From the NCBI GenBank assembly GCA_945889445.1, contig CAMDBX010000010.1:1-64000 (forward strand): a stretch of 64,000 bases of DNA, read 5' to 3'. Positions within the stretch are counted from its first letter, which is position 1; each line of letters begins with the position of its first letter. Made by a program: the position numbers and the translations under genes. Of this stretch, positions 8,188-17,377 are shown in pieces. Source of the DNA: Rhizobium sp. Q54 (GTDB taxonomy: Bacteria > Pseudomonadota > Alphaproteobacteria > Rhizobiales > Aestuariivirgaceae). Under the pieces are notes generated by a model. It worked only from the letters and a program-made list of their open reading frames with translations, made no database searches and was not told where the DNA came from.

Positions 8188-9108
8188 ATGACGCCCAGCC
8201 ACCACCATATTCCGCTTTCCGTCTGGGGCATGTTGCTGTTCCTTTCGGTCATCTGGGGCGGGTCCTATCTCTTTGTTGGCATTGCGGTAAAAGACCTTTC
8301 GCCGCTGGTCATCGTGATGGCCCGCGTGGTGTTGGCGGCGGCTGCCCTGCTGCCGGTGCACCTCCTGCTCGTCGGACCATTGCCACGCGACCGGGAGGCC
8401 TGGACGGCGATCATCGGCCTATCAATCCTCAACAACGTCATCCCCTTCACGCTGATCGTGACGGGGCAGACCATGATCGCCTCGGGGTTGGCCTCGGTCA
8501 TCAATGCAACATCGCCGCTGTTTGGCGTGGCGATCATCGCGGCGGCCGGGCTCGGGCCGCTCATCCCCGGGAAAACAATCGGAATTCTCATCGGAATCCT
8601 AGGCGTGGCCATTCTCAAGGGTGGCACCATCTTCGAGCAGGGATCGCAGAGCCTGGGCATCCTGCTCTGCCTGGGGGCGGCGGCGAGCTATGGGCTCGGC
8701 AGCCTGTGGGCCAAGATGAAGCTGAGGAACACTCCACCGCTGAGCATGGCGACGGGCCAACTGCTGTGCTCATCGCTGATCATGACGGTGCTCGCATTCA
8801 GCTTTGACAATCCGTCTCAAATTATTGATGCATCACAAGAAAGCTGGATCGCCCTGTTGGCGCTCGCGCTGCTTTCCACGTCCTTTGCCTATATCCTGTT
8901 CTTCCGCGTGGTGGCGCAGTCGGGGCCGGCAAATGTGTTGCTGGTGACCATGCTGATTCCCGTTTCGGCGATTGCCATGGGCATCACGGTTCTTGGTGAA
9001 ACCCTTGATCTGCTTGAGATTATCGGAACGGCGGTGATCATCTTCGCGCTCGTCATCATCGACGGGCGCGCCCTGAAATGGCTACGGCCGGGCGACAATC
9101 CCGCCTGA
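8188..9108 (+). CDS. EamA/DMT-superfamily exporter
   Basis: The 306-residue integral membrane protein has about ten predicted transmembrane segments arranged as two EamA repeats. The first begins with SVIWGGSYLFVGIAV and the second around residue 155 (LGILLCLGAAASYGLGSLW). Members export amino acids, nucleosides or other small metabolites across the inner membrane; the substrate cannot be told. Its 3' end overlaps the convergent anmK gene by 27 bp. Confidence 0.88.
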   Translation: MTPSHHHIPLSVWGMLLFLSVIWGGSYLFVGIAVKDLSPLVIVMARVVLAAAALLPVHLLLVGPLPRDREAWTAIIGLSILNNVIPFTLIVTGQTMIASGLASVINATSPLFGVAIIAAAGLGPLIPGKTIGILIGILGVAILKGGTIFEQGSQSLGILLCLGAAASYGLGSLWAKMKLRNTPPLSMATGQLLCSSLIMTVLAFSFDNPSQIIDASQESWIALLALALLSTSFAYILFFRVVAQSGPANVLLVTMLIPVSAIAMGITVLGETLDLLEIIGTAVIIFALVIIDGRALKWLRPGDNPA

Positions 9109-10155
9109 GAGGGGATGCGTCACCCCAGTGGTGCCGGGGAACGTAATGGCCAATCCCCGGAGACAGCGCACAGCCAGATAGGCCCAGGCTTCGGCCTCCA
9201 TGGAATCGCCGTTCATCGCTACGTTTTCTGCTTTTATTACAGGATCTTGCAAAAGATCCCTGAGATCCTGAATCAATGTGGGATTGAGCCTGCCGCCGCC
9301 GCAGATGATGTAGAGACGCGGCGGCTCGGGCACCAGTTTCACGCTGGCGGCAATCGCTTCGGCGGTGAAGCGGGTGAGCGTGGCAGCCCCGTCGGCGGGC
9401 GAGAGGCCATCCACCACCGTTGCATCGAAGGTGTTTCGGTCGAGCGACTTGGGTGCGGATGTTGCAAAAAAGGTGTTGTGCAGTAGCTGTCCGAGCACAT
9501 TCGGGTTGCTCTTGCCACGTCGCGCAAGTTGACCGTCGCGGTCGTAGGGAATGTCGGTGTGACGTTCGCACCAGTCGTTGAGGAGTGCGTTGCCGGGACC
9601 AGTGTCGAAGGCGACGAGGCCATCGTCCCGCCCAATCCATGTCATGTTGGCGACTCCACCGATATTGACGAAGGCGACCGGGCGTTCCGTGACCCCGGCG
9701 GCCAGCGCCCGGTGGTAGACCGGCACCAGCGGCGCCCCCTGCCCGCCGGCGGCCACGTCCGCCGCGCGCATGTCGTAGACGACGGGAATGCCGGTGCGGC
9801 GAGCCAGCGTGGGGCCCAGCCCTAACTGGACCGTCAGGCGGCGCTCCGGGCGGTGGATGACGGTCTGGCCGTGAAAGCCGATGACGTCGATTTCAGAATT
9901 TGTCAGGCCATTGGCATCGAGAAACTGCAGAACCGCCTCGGCGTGCCACTCGGTCAGCGCGCGTTCGGCCTCGGCCAGGATGCCGGGTCGGGCATCACGT
10001 GTTTCGAGCGACTTGGCCTCCGTGAGGGCGTCATGCAGCACGGCCTGCTGGTCCGGGCGATAGGGATAGGTGGCGGCGGGACCACGCGCCACGACGTCTT
10101 CGCCATCGGTGCGGAGCAGCGCCACGTCGATGCCGTCGAGCGAGGTGCCGGACAT
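9082..10155 (-). CDS. anmK: Anhydro-N-acetylmuramic acid kinase AnmK
   Basis: AnmK phosphorylates and hydrolyses 1,6-anhydro-MurNAc to MurNAc-6-phosphate during peptidoglycan recycling. The product has the family's MSGTSLDGIDVALLRTDG at the N-terminus, FHGQTVIHRPERR, VNIGGVANMTWIG and FDTGPGNALLNDW. Starting at ATG 10155 gives 357 residues but omits the few residues (TSIGL) that normally precede MSGTS. An in-frame CTG at 10185, preceded by GGAGG at a 6-nt spacing, would add 10 residues and may be the true start. The gene is divergent from tyrS. Confidence 0.93.
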   Translation of the reverse strand: MSGTSLDGIDVALLRTDGEDVVARGPAATYPYRPDQQAVLHDALTEAKSLETRDARPGILAEAERALTEWHAEAVLQFLDANGLTNSEIDVIGFHGQTVIHRPERRLTVQLGLGPTLARRTGIPVVYDMRAADVAAGGQGAPLVPVYHRALAAGVTERPVAFVNIGGVANMTWIGRDDGLVAFDTGPGNALLNDWCERHTDIPYDRDGQLARRGKSNPNVLGQLLHNTFFATSAPKSLDRNTFDATVVDGLSPADGAATLTRFTAEAIAASVKLVPEPPRLYIICGGGRLNPTLIQDLRDLLQDPVIKAENVAMNGDSMEAEAWAYLAVRCLRGLAITFPGTTGVTHPLSGGIVARP

Positions 10156-10236
10156 GAGGCCGATGGAGGTCAGTGGTTTTGACAGGGCGGGCCTCCGTGG
10201 TAAGAGCCCGCAGCCTTATTCGAAAGTCCGAATGCC

Positions 10237-11478
10237 ATGAGCCAGTTCAAGTCCGATTTCCTCAACATACTGTCAGAGCGCGGGTTCATCCACCAGATCT
10301 CGGACCCGGAAGCGCTGGATGCACAGGCCAAGGCGGGCGCGATCACCGGCTATATCGGGTTCGACGCCACGGCCACATCGCTGCACGCGGGCTCGCTCGT
10401 CCAGATCATGATGCTGCGCTGGATGCAGAAGACGGGGCACAAGCCGATCGCGCTGATGGGTGGGGGCACAACCAAGATCGGCGACCCGTCCTTCAAGGAC
10501 GAATCCCGCAAGATGCTGAGCGTGGAGCAGATCGCCCACAATCTGGCGGGCATCCGCCAGGTGTTCACGAAGTTCCTGAACTTCGGCGACGGGTCGACGG
10601 ACGCGAAGATGGTGAACAATGCCGACTGGCTGGACCACCTGAACTACATCGACTTCCTGCGCGATTATGGCGTGCACTTCACCATCAACAGGATGTTGAG
10701 CTTCGACTCGGTGAAGCTCAGGCTCGACCGCGAGCAGCCGCTTACCTTCCTTGAATTCAACTACATGATCCTGCAGGGCTATGACTTCCTCGAGCTCAGC
10801 CGCCGCCACAACTGCGTGCTGCAGATGGGCGGGTCCGACCAGTGGGGCAACATCGTCAACGGCATCGAGCTCGGCCGGCGCTGCGACCAGAAGCAGCTGT
10901 TCGCACTGACCTCTCCCCTGCTCACCACGTCTTCGGGCGCGAAGATGGGCAAGACGGCATCGGGTGCCGTGTGGCTCAACGCCGACCTGCTGTCGCCTTA
11001 TGACTACTGGCAGTACTGGCGGAACTCGGAAGACGCGGACGTGACGCGCTTCCTGAAGCTCTATACCGAGATGCCGCTGGCTGAAATCGCCAGGCTGGGC
11101 GCCCTCGGCGGCTCCGAGATCAACGACGCAAAGAAGATCCTCGCCACCGAGGCAACCGCCATGCTGCATGGCCGCGCCGTGGCAGACGAAGCCGCCGAGA
11201 CGGCGCGCCGCACCTTCGAGGAAGGCCAGAGTGCAGCCGGACTTCCCACCCTTGAACTCGACCTCGACGCAGGGACCGGCCTTCTGGCCGCCTGCGTGGC
11301 GGCTGGCTTCGCTTCCTCGAACGGGGAAGCCCGGCGCTCCATTCAGGGCGGCGCCATCCGGGTGAATGACCAGGCGGTGTCGGACGAGAAGCTGACGCTG
11401 ACCCGCGCCCTGCTGACCGATGGCGTGATAAAACTGTCGATGGGCAAGAAGAAGCACGTGCTGGTGAAGCCCGCCTAA
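10237..11478 (+). CDS. tyrS: Tyrosyl-tRNA synthetase
   Basis: A 413-residue class I synthetase that charges tRNA-Tyr. The HIGH-like motif is HAGS in [12 protein letters not shown], and the KMSKS-like loop is KMGKT in [11 protein letters not shown]. The tyrosine-binding region [12 protein letters not shown] is intact. An S4 RNA-binding domain occupies roughly residues 345-410 ([23 protein letters not shown]). The length is normal for TyrRS of the E. coli type. Confidence 0.97.
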   Translation: MSQFKSDFLNILSERGFIHQISDPEALDAQAKAGAITGYIGFDATATSLHAGSLVQIMMLRWMQKTGHKPIALMGGGTTKIGDPSFKDESRKMLSVEQIAHNLAGIRQVFTKFLNFGDGSTDAKMVNNADWLDHLNYIDFLRDYGVHFTINRMLSFDSVKLRLDREQPLTFLEFNYMILQGYDFLELSRRHNCVLQMGGSDQWGNIVNGIELGRRCDQKQLFALTSPLLTTSSGAKMGKTASGAVWLNADLLSPYDYWQYWRNSEDADVTRFLKLYTEMPLAEIARLGALGGSEINDAKKILATEATAMLHGRAVADEAAETARRTFEEGQSAAGLPTLELDLDAGTGLLAACVAAGFASSNGEARRSIQGGAIRVNDQAVSDEKLTLTRALLTDGVIKLSMGKKKHVLVKPA

Positions 11479-11508
11479 GGCGGAACAACCCGAAGAGGAG
11501 TGACCGAC

Positions 11509-12666
11509 TTGGCGAATGAGACCTATTCGACACTCGACCGGCGCAGCTTCCTTGCGGCGCCGCTGGCAGCAGCGGCGGTGATCGCCGATGCCGGACAGGC
11601 GGCTGCTGCAACGACAGGCAACACCGTTTTCACCGGCGATGTGGTGAACGGCAAGAAGGTCGTCAGCACGCTCGACATTGCCGACCTCGAGCCGGGGCAG
11701 AAGCACCTGCTTTATTTCCAGGGCGTGGAGTCGGCGACGGGGCAGCCGTGGCTGGTCTCGGTGATGGTGGCCAAGGGACGCCTGCCCGGCAAGCGCATCA
11801 CGCTGACCAGCGGTGTGCATGGCGACGAGATGAGCTCGATCCGCGTGGTGCAACTGGTGATGGAGCAGCTTGAGCCTGCCCGGATGGCTGGCAGCGTGAT
11901 GGCGGTGTTCGACATTGCGCGCCCGGCCCTTGAAGGCATGCAGCGGCGCTGGCCCAACCAGGGTCGCGGCATCGATCTCGTGGACATGAACCGCGAGTGG
12001 CCAGGCAACGAGAATGGCGCAACCGCCTCGAGCCGCCAGGCTGGCCTGCTGTTCAACCGGGTGCTCAGGCCAAACTCCGACATCGCCCTCGACTTCCATA
12101 CCGGCACGACCGGGCTCGATTGCAACGACTGGATCATCGGTAACCGGCAGATCCCCGAAGTCAAAACCATGATCGACCTCTTTCCAGTCCGTCAGGTTCT
12201 GGACTCACCAGCCTACCCTGGCGTTCTGCACAACGCCTTCACTGACGCCGGCATCCCCAGCATCTGCCCGGAGGTGGGTGCGGCCCGCATCCTCGACCCC
12301 AAGCTCATTGCACCCTTCGTGGAAGGCACCATGAACATCTTGAAGCATTACGGCGTGATCGGCGGAACGATCGGCCGGACGGCGGCAGATGCCGGCATGT
12401 TCATCGGCAACAGCGCTGCGCCGATCCTGGCGACCGAGGGCGGCTTCATCGAGCATCTGGTTGCGCTGAATGACAAGGTGCAGGCCGGTCAGAAGGTGGT
12501 CGTGCAGCGCAATGCCTTCGGCGAGACGGTGGCCGAATATGCAAGCCCTGTGGACGGCGAAGTGGGAGCCATCCGCAGTGATGCCAGCAGCGAGCCGGGG
12601 AACGGGCTGATGTTCATCCTGTTCAACCGCGCGCCTCCTTCAGGCGATTCGGGATATCCCGAGTAG
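11509..12666 (+). CDS. Tat-exported succinylglutamate desuccinylase/aspartoacylase-like protein (M14 fold)
   Basis: The product (385 residues from TTG 11509) begins MANETYSTLDRRSFLAAP, with a twin-arginine motif at 11-12 followed by a hydrophobic Ala-rich stretch, so Tat export is likely. I prefer this TTG because AGAGGAG lies 8 nt before it; a GTG at 11500 overlaps that site. Zinc ligands typical of the family are H104 and E107 in SGVHGDEM and H197 in LDFHTGT. A C-terminal biotinyl-like region follows (PVDGEVGAIRSD). It is probably a periplasmic deacylase or carboxypeptidase; the substrate is unknown. Confidence 0.82.
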   Translation: MANETYSTLDRRSFLAAPLAAAAVIADAGQAAAATTGNTVFTGDVVNGKKVVSTLDIADLEPGQKHLLYFQGVESATGQPWLVSVMVAKGRLPGKRITLTSGVHGDEMSSIRVVQLVMEQLEPARMAGSVMAVFDIARPALEGMQRRWPNQGRGIDLVDMNREWPGNENGATASSRQAGLLFNRVLRPNSDIALDFHTGTTGLDCNDWIIGNRQIPEVKTMIDLFPVRQVLDSPAYPGVLHNAFTDAGIPSICPEVGAARILDPKLIAPFVEGTMNILKHYGVIGGTIGRTAADAGMFIGNSAAPILATEGGFIEHLVALNDKVQAGQKVVVQRNAFGETVAEYASPVDGEVGAIRSDASSEPGNGLMFILFNRAPPSGDSGYPE

Positions 12667-12831
12667 GACCCAGGACTGGCGCCGGCGCTTCAGATTGTGC
12701 GCCTTGCGGGCCTTGACTGCCGATGTCCCTTTTCTCCCGCTTCAAAAGACATGAGCACGGGTCCAACGAGGACAGGTGTGGGGTTGGGCGCGGTGGCGAA
12801 GCACCTCGCAGGCCGGGACGGACCTTGCGCC

Positions 12832-13134
12832 TTAGGCGATGCGCCAGACGCGGATGCCCGCGACGCCATCCTCGACGACCGAGCGGCAGGTAAACTTCAT
12901 CGGTCTGTGGCGGCGGGCGCAGCCGTGGATGCCGATGACGGAGCTACCTGGAGAGAAAAAAGAGTCACCCACTTCCATGTCGCGGAAGGGGTATTTCGAC
13001 TTGCGGCCGCGCGGTGTGGGCAGGCCCTTGGTAATCTCGATGACCCTCGTCGTGCGGTTCTCGGTGGGAAATATCTCCCGCTCGGTCATCAACTCGATTC
13101 GGCTCATCAGTGTCTTGTCGAATTCCATAAGCAA
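12832..13134 (-). CDS. Small conserved-looking protein of unknown function (100 aa)
   Basis: A 100-residue soluble protein with KYPFRDMEVGDSFFSPG near the middle and a C-terminal GIRVWRIA. It has no signal peptide or membrane segment. The combination 'PF-x-M-x-VGDSFF ... VRVWR' recalls small hypothetical proteins of phages and plasmids, but I cannot name a family with confidence. It stands alone, with 165 bp of featureless DNA after it and a 137-bp spacer before it containing an inverted repeat at 13249-13264. A start at M4 is possible. Confidence 0.6.
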   Translation of the reverse strand: MLMEFDKTLMSRIELMTEREIFPTENRTTRVIEITKGLPTPRGRKSKYPFRDMEVGDSFFSPGSSVIGIHGCARRHRPMKFTCRSVVEDGVAGIRVWRIA

Positions 13135-13248
13135 AGCTCCTGACTATCCGGGCCATCGGTTAAAGACGTGAACACGCACGCATACTCAGACAGCAACAAA
13201 CACGGGACACCATGAGAATCACTGATAAGAGTGTTACGGCACGCTTCC

Positions 13249-13264
13249 TGTCAGATTCCTGACA
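13249..13264. repeat. Short inverted repeat TGTCAG-ATTC-CTGACA
   Basis: Perfect 6-bp arms (13249-13254 and 13259-13264) lie between the NTF2-like gene and the 100-aa gene, both on the minus strand. It could be an operator or an mRNA-end hairpin; there is no U-tract. Confidence 0.35.
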
Positions 13265-13271
13265 CAACGCG

Positions 13272-13622
13272 TCAGTCGGTCCAGCGGATGAACCTGAGGC
13301 TGCGGATCAAGCCTTCGCGCACCTCGTAGATCGCCATGATGTGGAGAGGTCCGGTGGGAAGACCGTAGACCGTTTCCTTGTCGATGGCGTGAGTGGGGCC
13401 CTCGATGCGCTGGTGGACGGTGCAGCTGAGCTTTGGATTGTCGGCAAAGCGCTTGGTATAGGCGTCGCGGATTTCAGCGAGGCCATTGCAGATCATCTGG
13501 CCGGTGACGAGGTCGGCGATGGTGGCTTCAGGCGCGAACAGCGCGCAGTAGCCCTCGATGTCGTGGGCATTGTAGACTTCGAGCTGGCGGTTGACGACGT
13601 CACGCGGGGAAGGATTCTGCAT
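13272..13622 (-). CDS. NTF2-like / SnoaL-type protein
   Basis: A 116-residue single-domain protein with the cone-shaped NTF2-like pattern: RDVVNRQLEVYNAHDIEGYCALFAPEATI at the start and MAIYEVREGLIRSLRFIRW at the end. Family members include ketosteroid isomerases, polyketide cyclases and non-enzymatic ligand binders, so no reaction can be assigned. It lies 52 bp downstream of the large AsmA-type gene on the same strand. Confidence 0.72.
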   Translation of the reverse strand: MQNPSPRDVVNRQLEVYNAHDIEGYCALFAPEATIADLVTGQMICNGLAEIRDAYTKRFADNPKLSCTVHQRIEGPTHAIDKETVYGLPTGPLHIMAIYEVREGLIRSLRFIRWTD

Positions 13623-13674
13623 GGCCCGACTATAGGGCGCGCCACCGCGAAGTCCAGACGCGGGGATATGGCCG

Positions 13675-16600
13675 CTATTGGCCAGGACTGGCCGGTTCCT
13701 CGGCGCCCTTGCCGGTTTTCTTGATCGGGCGGCCGGGTTCGCAGCGGCTGCTGTATTCGAAGAACTTGCGCAGGAACCCCGGCGCGACGGCGGACATCGG
13801 GTTCATCTGGAAGCTTGGCTTGTCCACAGTGCCGCCCATCGCGAAGGTGACGCCGATGATGCCCTGCCCCTTGCCGCCAGTAATGATGTCGCCCAACAGC
13901 GGAATGTCACCAAGTGCGGCGTTCAGCGCATAGGCGGGGGTGATGGTGCCGGCGATATCGATGGCGCCATCCGACTTGCGGATGAGGCCCGCAGCGCTGG
14001 CGCCCAGCTCGGGGCCCCGCACCAGCGCTTCGCCGATGCAGATGAAGCGACTGTCGGAGGTGAAGGGCAGCGACAGCTTCTTGAAACTCAGGGAATCCTT
14101 GCGAGGACCGTCGCGCCGGGGTGCATCACGCTTGGGCTTGCCACGGGCGTCGAGCTCGGCGAGTGCGGCCTCGTTGCGGACCTCGAAATCGCGCAGTACC
14201 AGCTTGCCGTTCTTGACTGAGCCGTCACGCGTGAGGAGCGCGAAGAACTCGATCTGGCCGCCCGCAACCTTGGAATAGAGGTTTGCGGCACGGATGACCG
14301 CGCCGCCGTCACGCCCGTTGATGCGCATCTCACGGCCGCCCTCAACCGGCGTCACGCGGTAGACGATGGGCTGGCCGCTCAGGAATGTGCCGTTGATTTC
14401 CGCCCCGGTGAGGCGCGAGGACTGCGCCGTGAGCGTGCCACTGACACCCGTGATGGTTTCGCCCATGTAGGCATGCACACGGTCAATGTCGAGGCTGATC
14501 CGCACCGTGCGGCCGGAACTGGCTTTGGCCTCTTCCGCCGCCTGGGCGGCCTCATCGCGGTTCTGGTTGCCGAACAGGCCGCGGATCACCGGGCGGGCAT
14601 TGAAGCTGTCGCCGGTGACCTTGATGTCCATGATGTTGTCGGCGATCTTCACCGTGGCGGCGAAGCGGTTCTCGTCCGAGAGCTTCAGCTCGGTGAAGCT
14701 GGCCGAGCGCAAGCCCTGGCGCTTGGGAGCGAGCACCAGGCTGCCCTTGATCGACAGGTCCTTGCCCTTGATCTCCAGACCCTCGACCCGCGGCCCGTTC
14801 TCGCCCTTCGAATAGTAGGTCATCTTTGCGGTGGTCTTGGGGATGGCGGGCCGCATCCAGCCGATCTGCTGGATCCGCATCTCGACATCATCAAGGTCGG
14901 CGGCGATGTCTACCCGCCCCTGCGGGTCGGCGAGATTGTCGATGGTGGCGGTGACGGCAACAGGCCCGCGCACGAAGGTGCCAAGATCGACGCCGAGCGT
15001 GCGACGCTGCTCGCCATCCAGCTTGGTCTTGATGACGGCCGACTGCAGGAAATCCGGTGCCGGACCTCGCTGCCAGGAAATCTCGGAAGGAATGCCGGAA
15101 ATCTTGGCCGGACCCTTGGCGGTGAGCACGCCCTTGTCCATGGCGACAGCGATCTTGCCCTCGGAGATGTCCACTCCGGGAAGCGCATCCTTGAGGGAGG
15201 CGTTCATGAGCTGCGCCGCGATGTTGACCTGCACCCGCTCGCGCGGCAGGTTCTTGATCATCGGAAATGAGAGCTTCACCTTCATGGTGGCATCGCCCTC
15301 GAGCTTGGTGGTGTCGAGGCCGGTATGACGGATGAGGTTGAGGTCGGGCTGGTCGAGGTACTCGATCAGCGGCTGGGCGGCGGCGACCACATCGAGGTCG
15401 AACTGTGCCACGGTTTCAACAGCGAGAATGTCCTTCGCGAGCATGGTGCCCGCTGCGAGGCGGCCCTTGCCCCCCGACGGCAACACGACGTTGGCACCGT
15501 CGATCTTCAATGAGAAGTCATTATCGATGAGACGGGCCTCGCCCGAGGCATTGATCAGGGGGGGAAGGTTCTTGAAGTAGCGGCTGGTGACCCCCTCGAT
15601 GCGGAGGTTCATGGTGATCGAGTCCTTGGGCAGCTTCAGCCGCCGCTTGGCTTCAGCCATCGCGTCCGCCGGCAGCCTGACGGTGAAGTCGCCCTCGGTG
15701 ATGATGCCCTCGTCGACGTTCTCGGTGACGAAGGTGCGACTCTTGGGCGTGATGATTGGCGGCCACAGCTGCTTGAGCAGCGCCGCCGGCATTTGCTGGA
15801 TGCGGCCGCCCATCATGATGGCCGGCGATTCCACGCCGCCGGCGATGTAGCCCTGGAGGCGCACCACCGCCTTGCCGGACCGGACCTGTAGGTCGTCGAT
15901 GTCAAGGCGCGCGTCTTCGATTCCGGCCTTGCCCTTGAAAATGACCTGGTCGACGGTGACAGGATCCTTGATCGAACCCTGCGCGTCGATCGCGGCGTTG
16001 CGGGCACCGAGCGAGATTTCTATGCCGGTGAGGCGACCATCCGCGCTGCGCTCGGGCGACAGGCGGCCAATCATCTGGGCGTGCGAGCTGCCGATGAGCA
16101 GCGTCGAGTCGGTGATGTTGAGGCTGCCCGAGGCCGGATCATACTCGGCGCGGAGCGAGCCCTCGTCGACGTTGAGCTTGCCGGCTAGGTAGTCGGGGAG
16201 TTCGACCACGCCCGCCGCTGCGGTGAACTCACCCACCGCGCGGGTGACGCGACCAGTGTCGGTCACCTCCATGTCGACCCGGCCCGACAGCGGCACGTCG
16301 ACGCGCGCCAGCTTGGAGAAGGCGTAGATCTGATCGGAGATCTTGGCGGGTGACAGGTCGCCCACATGGGCACTGACCAGGAAGGAGTGGGTGTCGCGCC
16401 GGTAGGTGGCGCTGCCGCCGGCCTTCCAGTCACCGGGCGTGGCATCGCCGTTCAGCACCGAGGCGTTGGCCTCCACCTTGAAGCCGTCCGGCTGGCGGGT
16501 GAAGGACAGGTCAGCGCCGCGGATGCGCCAGTTAGCGTCGTTGGCCTCGTCGTAGAAGTTGATGCGGGCGTCACGGATGTTGATCGCGTCGATCGAGCCC

Positions 16601-17277
16601 ATGCCGGCGGCCTGCGGACCGCCGCTGAAGAGGTCGATCAGCGCCGTGCCCGAGCCGTTGAAGGCCGGGGGGGCGGCGGCATCGGTGGTCGGCTCGAGGT
16701 CGGTCTTGCCGCTGTCGGCGGCGTCGATGGTGACGGATTCGCTTTCCGGGGCGGGCTCATCGAAACCCAGCGCAAAGCTGCCCTCAAGGTTGCGCCGGGC
16801 GCGGATCAGCGGCCCGATGAGGGTGATGGAGGTGGGAACGAGGCGGCCGGAGAACAGCGCCTGCTCGTCGATCCCCAGCGAGGCGCGAGGCGCGCTGGCG
16901 AGGTAGTTGCCCTGCTTGTCGTTCAGGCGCAGTTCGGTGAGCCGCACATGGGGAACGCCGGCCGAGCCAGTGCGCTCCATGACCAGGCCGCCGATGCTGA
17001 CCGCCATGCTGGGAAGGGCCTGGTTGATCTTGCTTTCCACCGTGCCGCGCAGGAAATCCAGCGACACTGGCCCCTGCGCCAGGCGCACATAGGCCGCCAC
17101 GGCGAGAACCAGCAGAACGGCCAAGACCGACATCAAGCTGTAAGCGCTTATCTTAGCAAGGCGCCGCAACGTCTTCCTGTTCCACTGACTTGATTCCGAG
17201 CAAACATGTGCCACCGCGGCCTGCCGCAGGCAATCCGGAAAGCCATGTTGATAAAACGGGTTCCCTTTGGCCAGCAA
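13675..17277 (-). CDS. Large AsmA-like/DUF3971 envelope protein
   Basis: This 1200-residue protein has one N-terminal membrane anchor (about residues 43-64, SAYSLMSVLAVLLVLAVAAYV) followed by a long periplasmic beta-rich region. Features such as DGRVDMEVTDTG-like repeats, LKLPKDSITMNLRIEGVTS and a C-terminal AsmA-type segment (GTITPAYALNAALGDIPLLG) fit the YhdP/AsmA family. Those proteins bridge inner and outer membranes for phospholipid transport. The start is uncertain: the ATG at 17277 gives about 40 residues before the anchor, and a GTG near 17214 is an alternative. Confidence 0.78.
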   Translation of the reverse strand: MLAKGNPFYQHGFPDCLRQAAVAHVCSESSQWNRKTLRRLAKISAYSLMSVLAVLLVLAVAAYVRLAQGPVSLDFLRGTVESKINQALPSMAVSIGGLVMERTGSAGVPHVRLTELRLNDKQGNYLASAPRASLGIDEQALFSGRLVPTSITLIGPLIRARRNLEGSFALGFDEPAPESESVTIDAADSGKTDLEPTTDAAAPPAFNGSGTALIDLFSGGPQAAGMGSIDAINIRDARINFYDEANDANWRIRGADLSFTRQPDGFKVEANASVLNGDATPGDWKAGGSATYRRDTHSFLVSAHVGDLSPAKISDQIYAFSKLARVDVPLSGRVDMEVTDTGRVTRAVGEFTAAAGVVELPDYLAGKLNVDEGSLRAEYDPASGSLNITDSTLLIGSSHAQMIGRLSPERSADGRLTGIEISLGARNAAIDAQGSIKDPVTVDQVIFKGKAGIEDARLDIDDLQVRSGKAVVRLQGYIAGGVESPAIMMGGRIQQMPAALLKQLWPPIITPKSRTFVTENVDEGIITEGDFTVRLPADAMAEAKRRLKLPKDSITMNLRIEGVTSRYFKNLPPLINASGEARLIDNDFSLKIDGANVVLPSGGKGRLAAGTMLAKDILAVETVAQFDLDVVAAAQPLIEYLDQPDLNLIRHTGLDTTKLEGDATMKVKLSFPMIKNLPRERVQVNIAAQLMNASLKDALPGVDISEGKIAVAMDKGVLTAKGPAKISGIPSEISWQRGPAPDFLQSAVIKTKLDGEQRRTLGVDLGTFVRGPVAVTATIDNLADPQGRVDIAADLDDVEMRIQQIGWMRPAIPKTTAKMTYYSKGENGPRVEGLEIKGKDLSIKGSLVLAPKRQGLRSASFTELKLSDENRFAATVKIADNIMDIKVTGDSFNARPVIRGLFGNQNRDEAAQAAEEAKASSGRTVRISLDIDRVHAYMGETITGVSGTLTAQSSRLTGAEINGTFLSGQPIVYRVTPVEGGREMRINGRDGGAVIRAANLYSKVAGGQIEFFALLTRDGSVKNGKLVLRDFEVRNEAALAELDARGKPKRDAPRRDGPRKDSLSFKKLSLPFTSDSRFICIGEALVRGPELGASAAGLIRKSDGAIDIAGTITPAYALNAALGDIPLLGDIITGGKGQGIIGVTFAMGGTVDKPSFQMNPMSAVAPGFLRKFFEYSSRCEPGRPIKKTGKGAEEPASPGQ

Positions 17278-17377
17278 AGATGGGCCAAAGCGTGGCTTAC
17301 GAAACCGTCATATTGCGGGACCGGCGAGATCAGCAATGCAGGGGTGCAGATCGACCGCAAAAGGTCGGGGAAGCCAT

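Noticed and set aside
10179-10206. TTGACA-N16-TAAGAG promoter for tyrS
   Set aside because: The -35 is perfect but the -10 matches only three positions; not strong enough to annotate.
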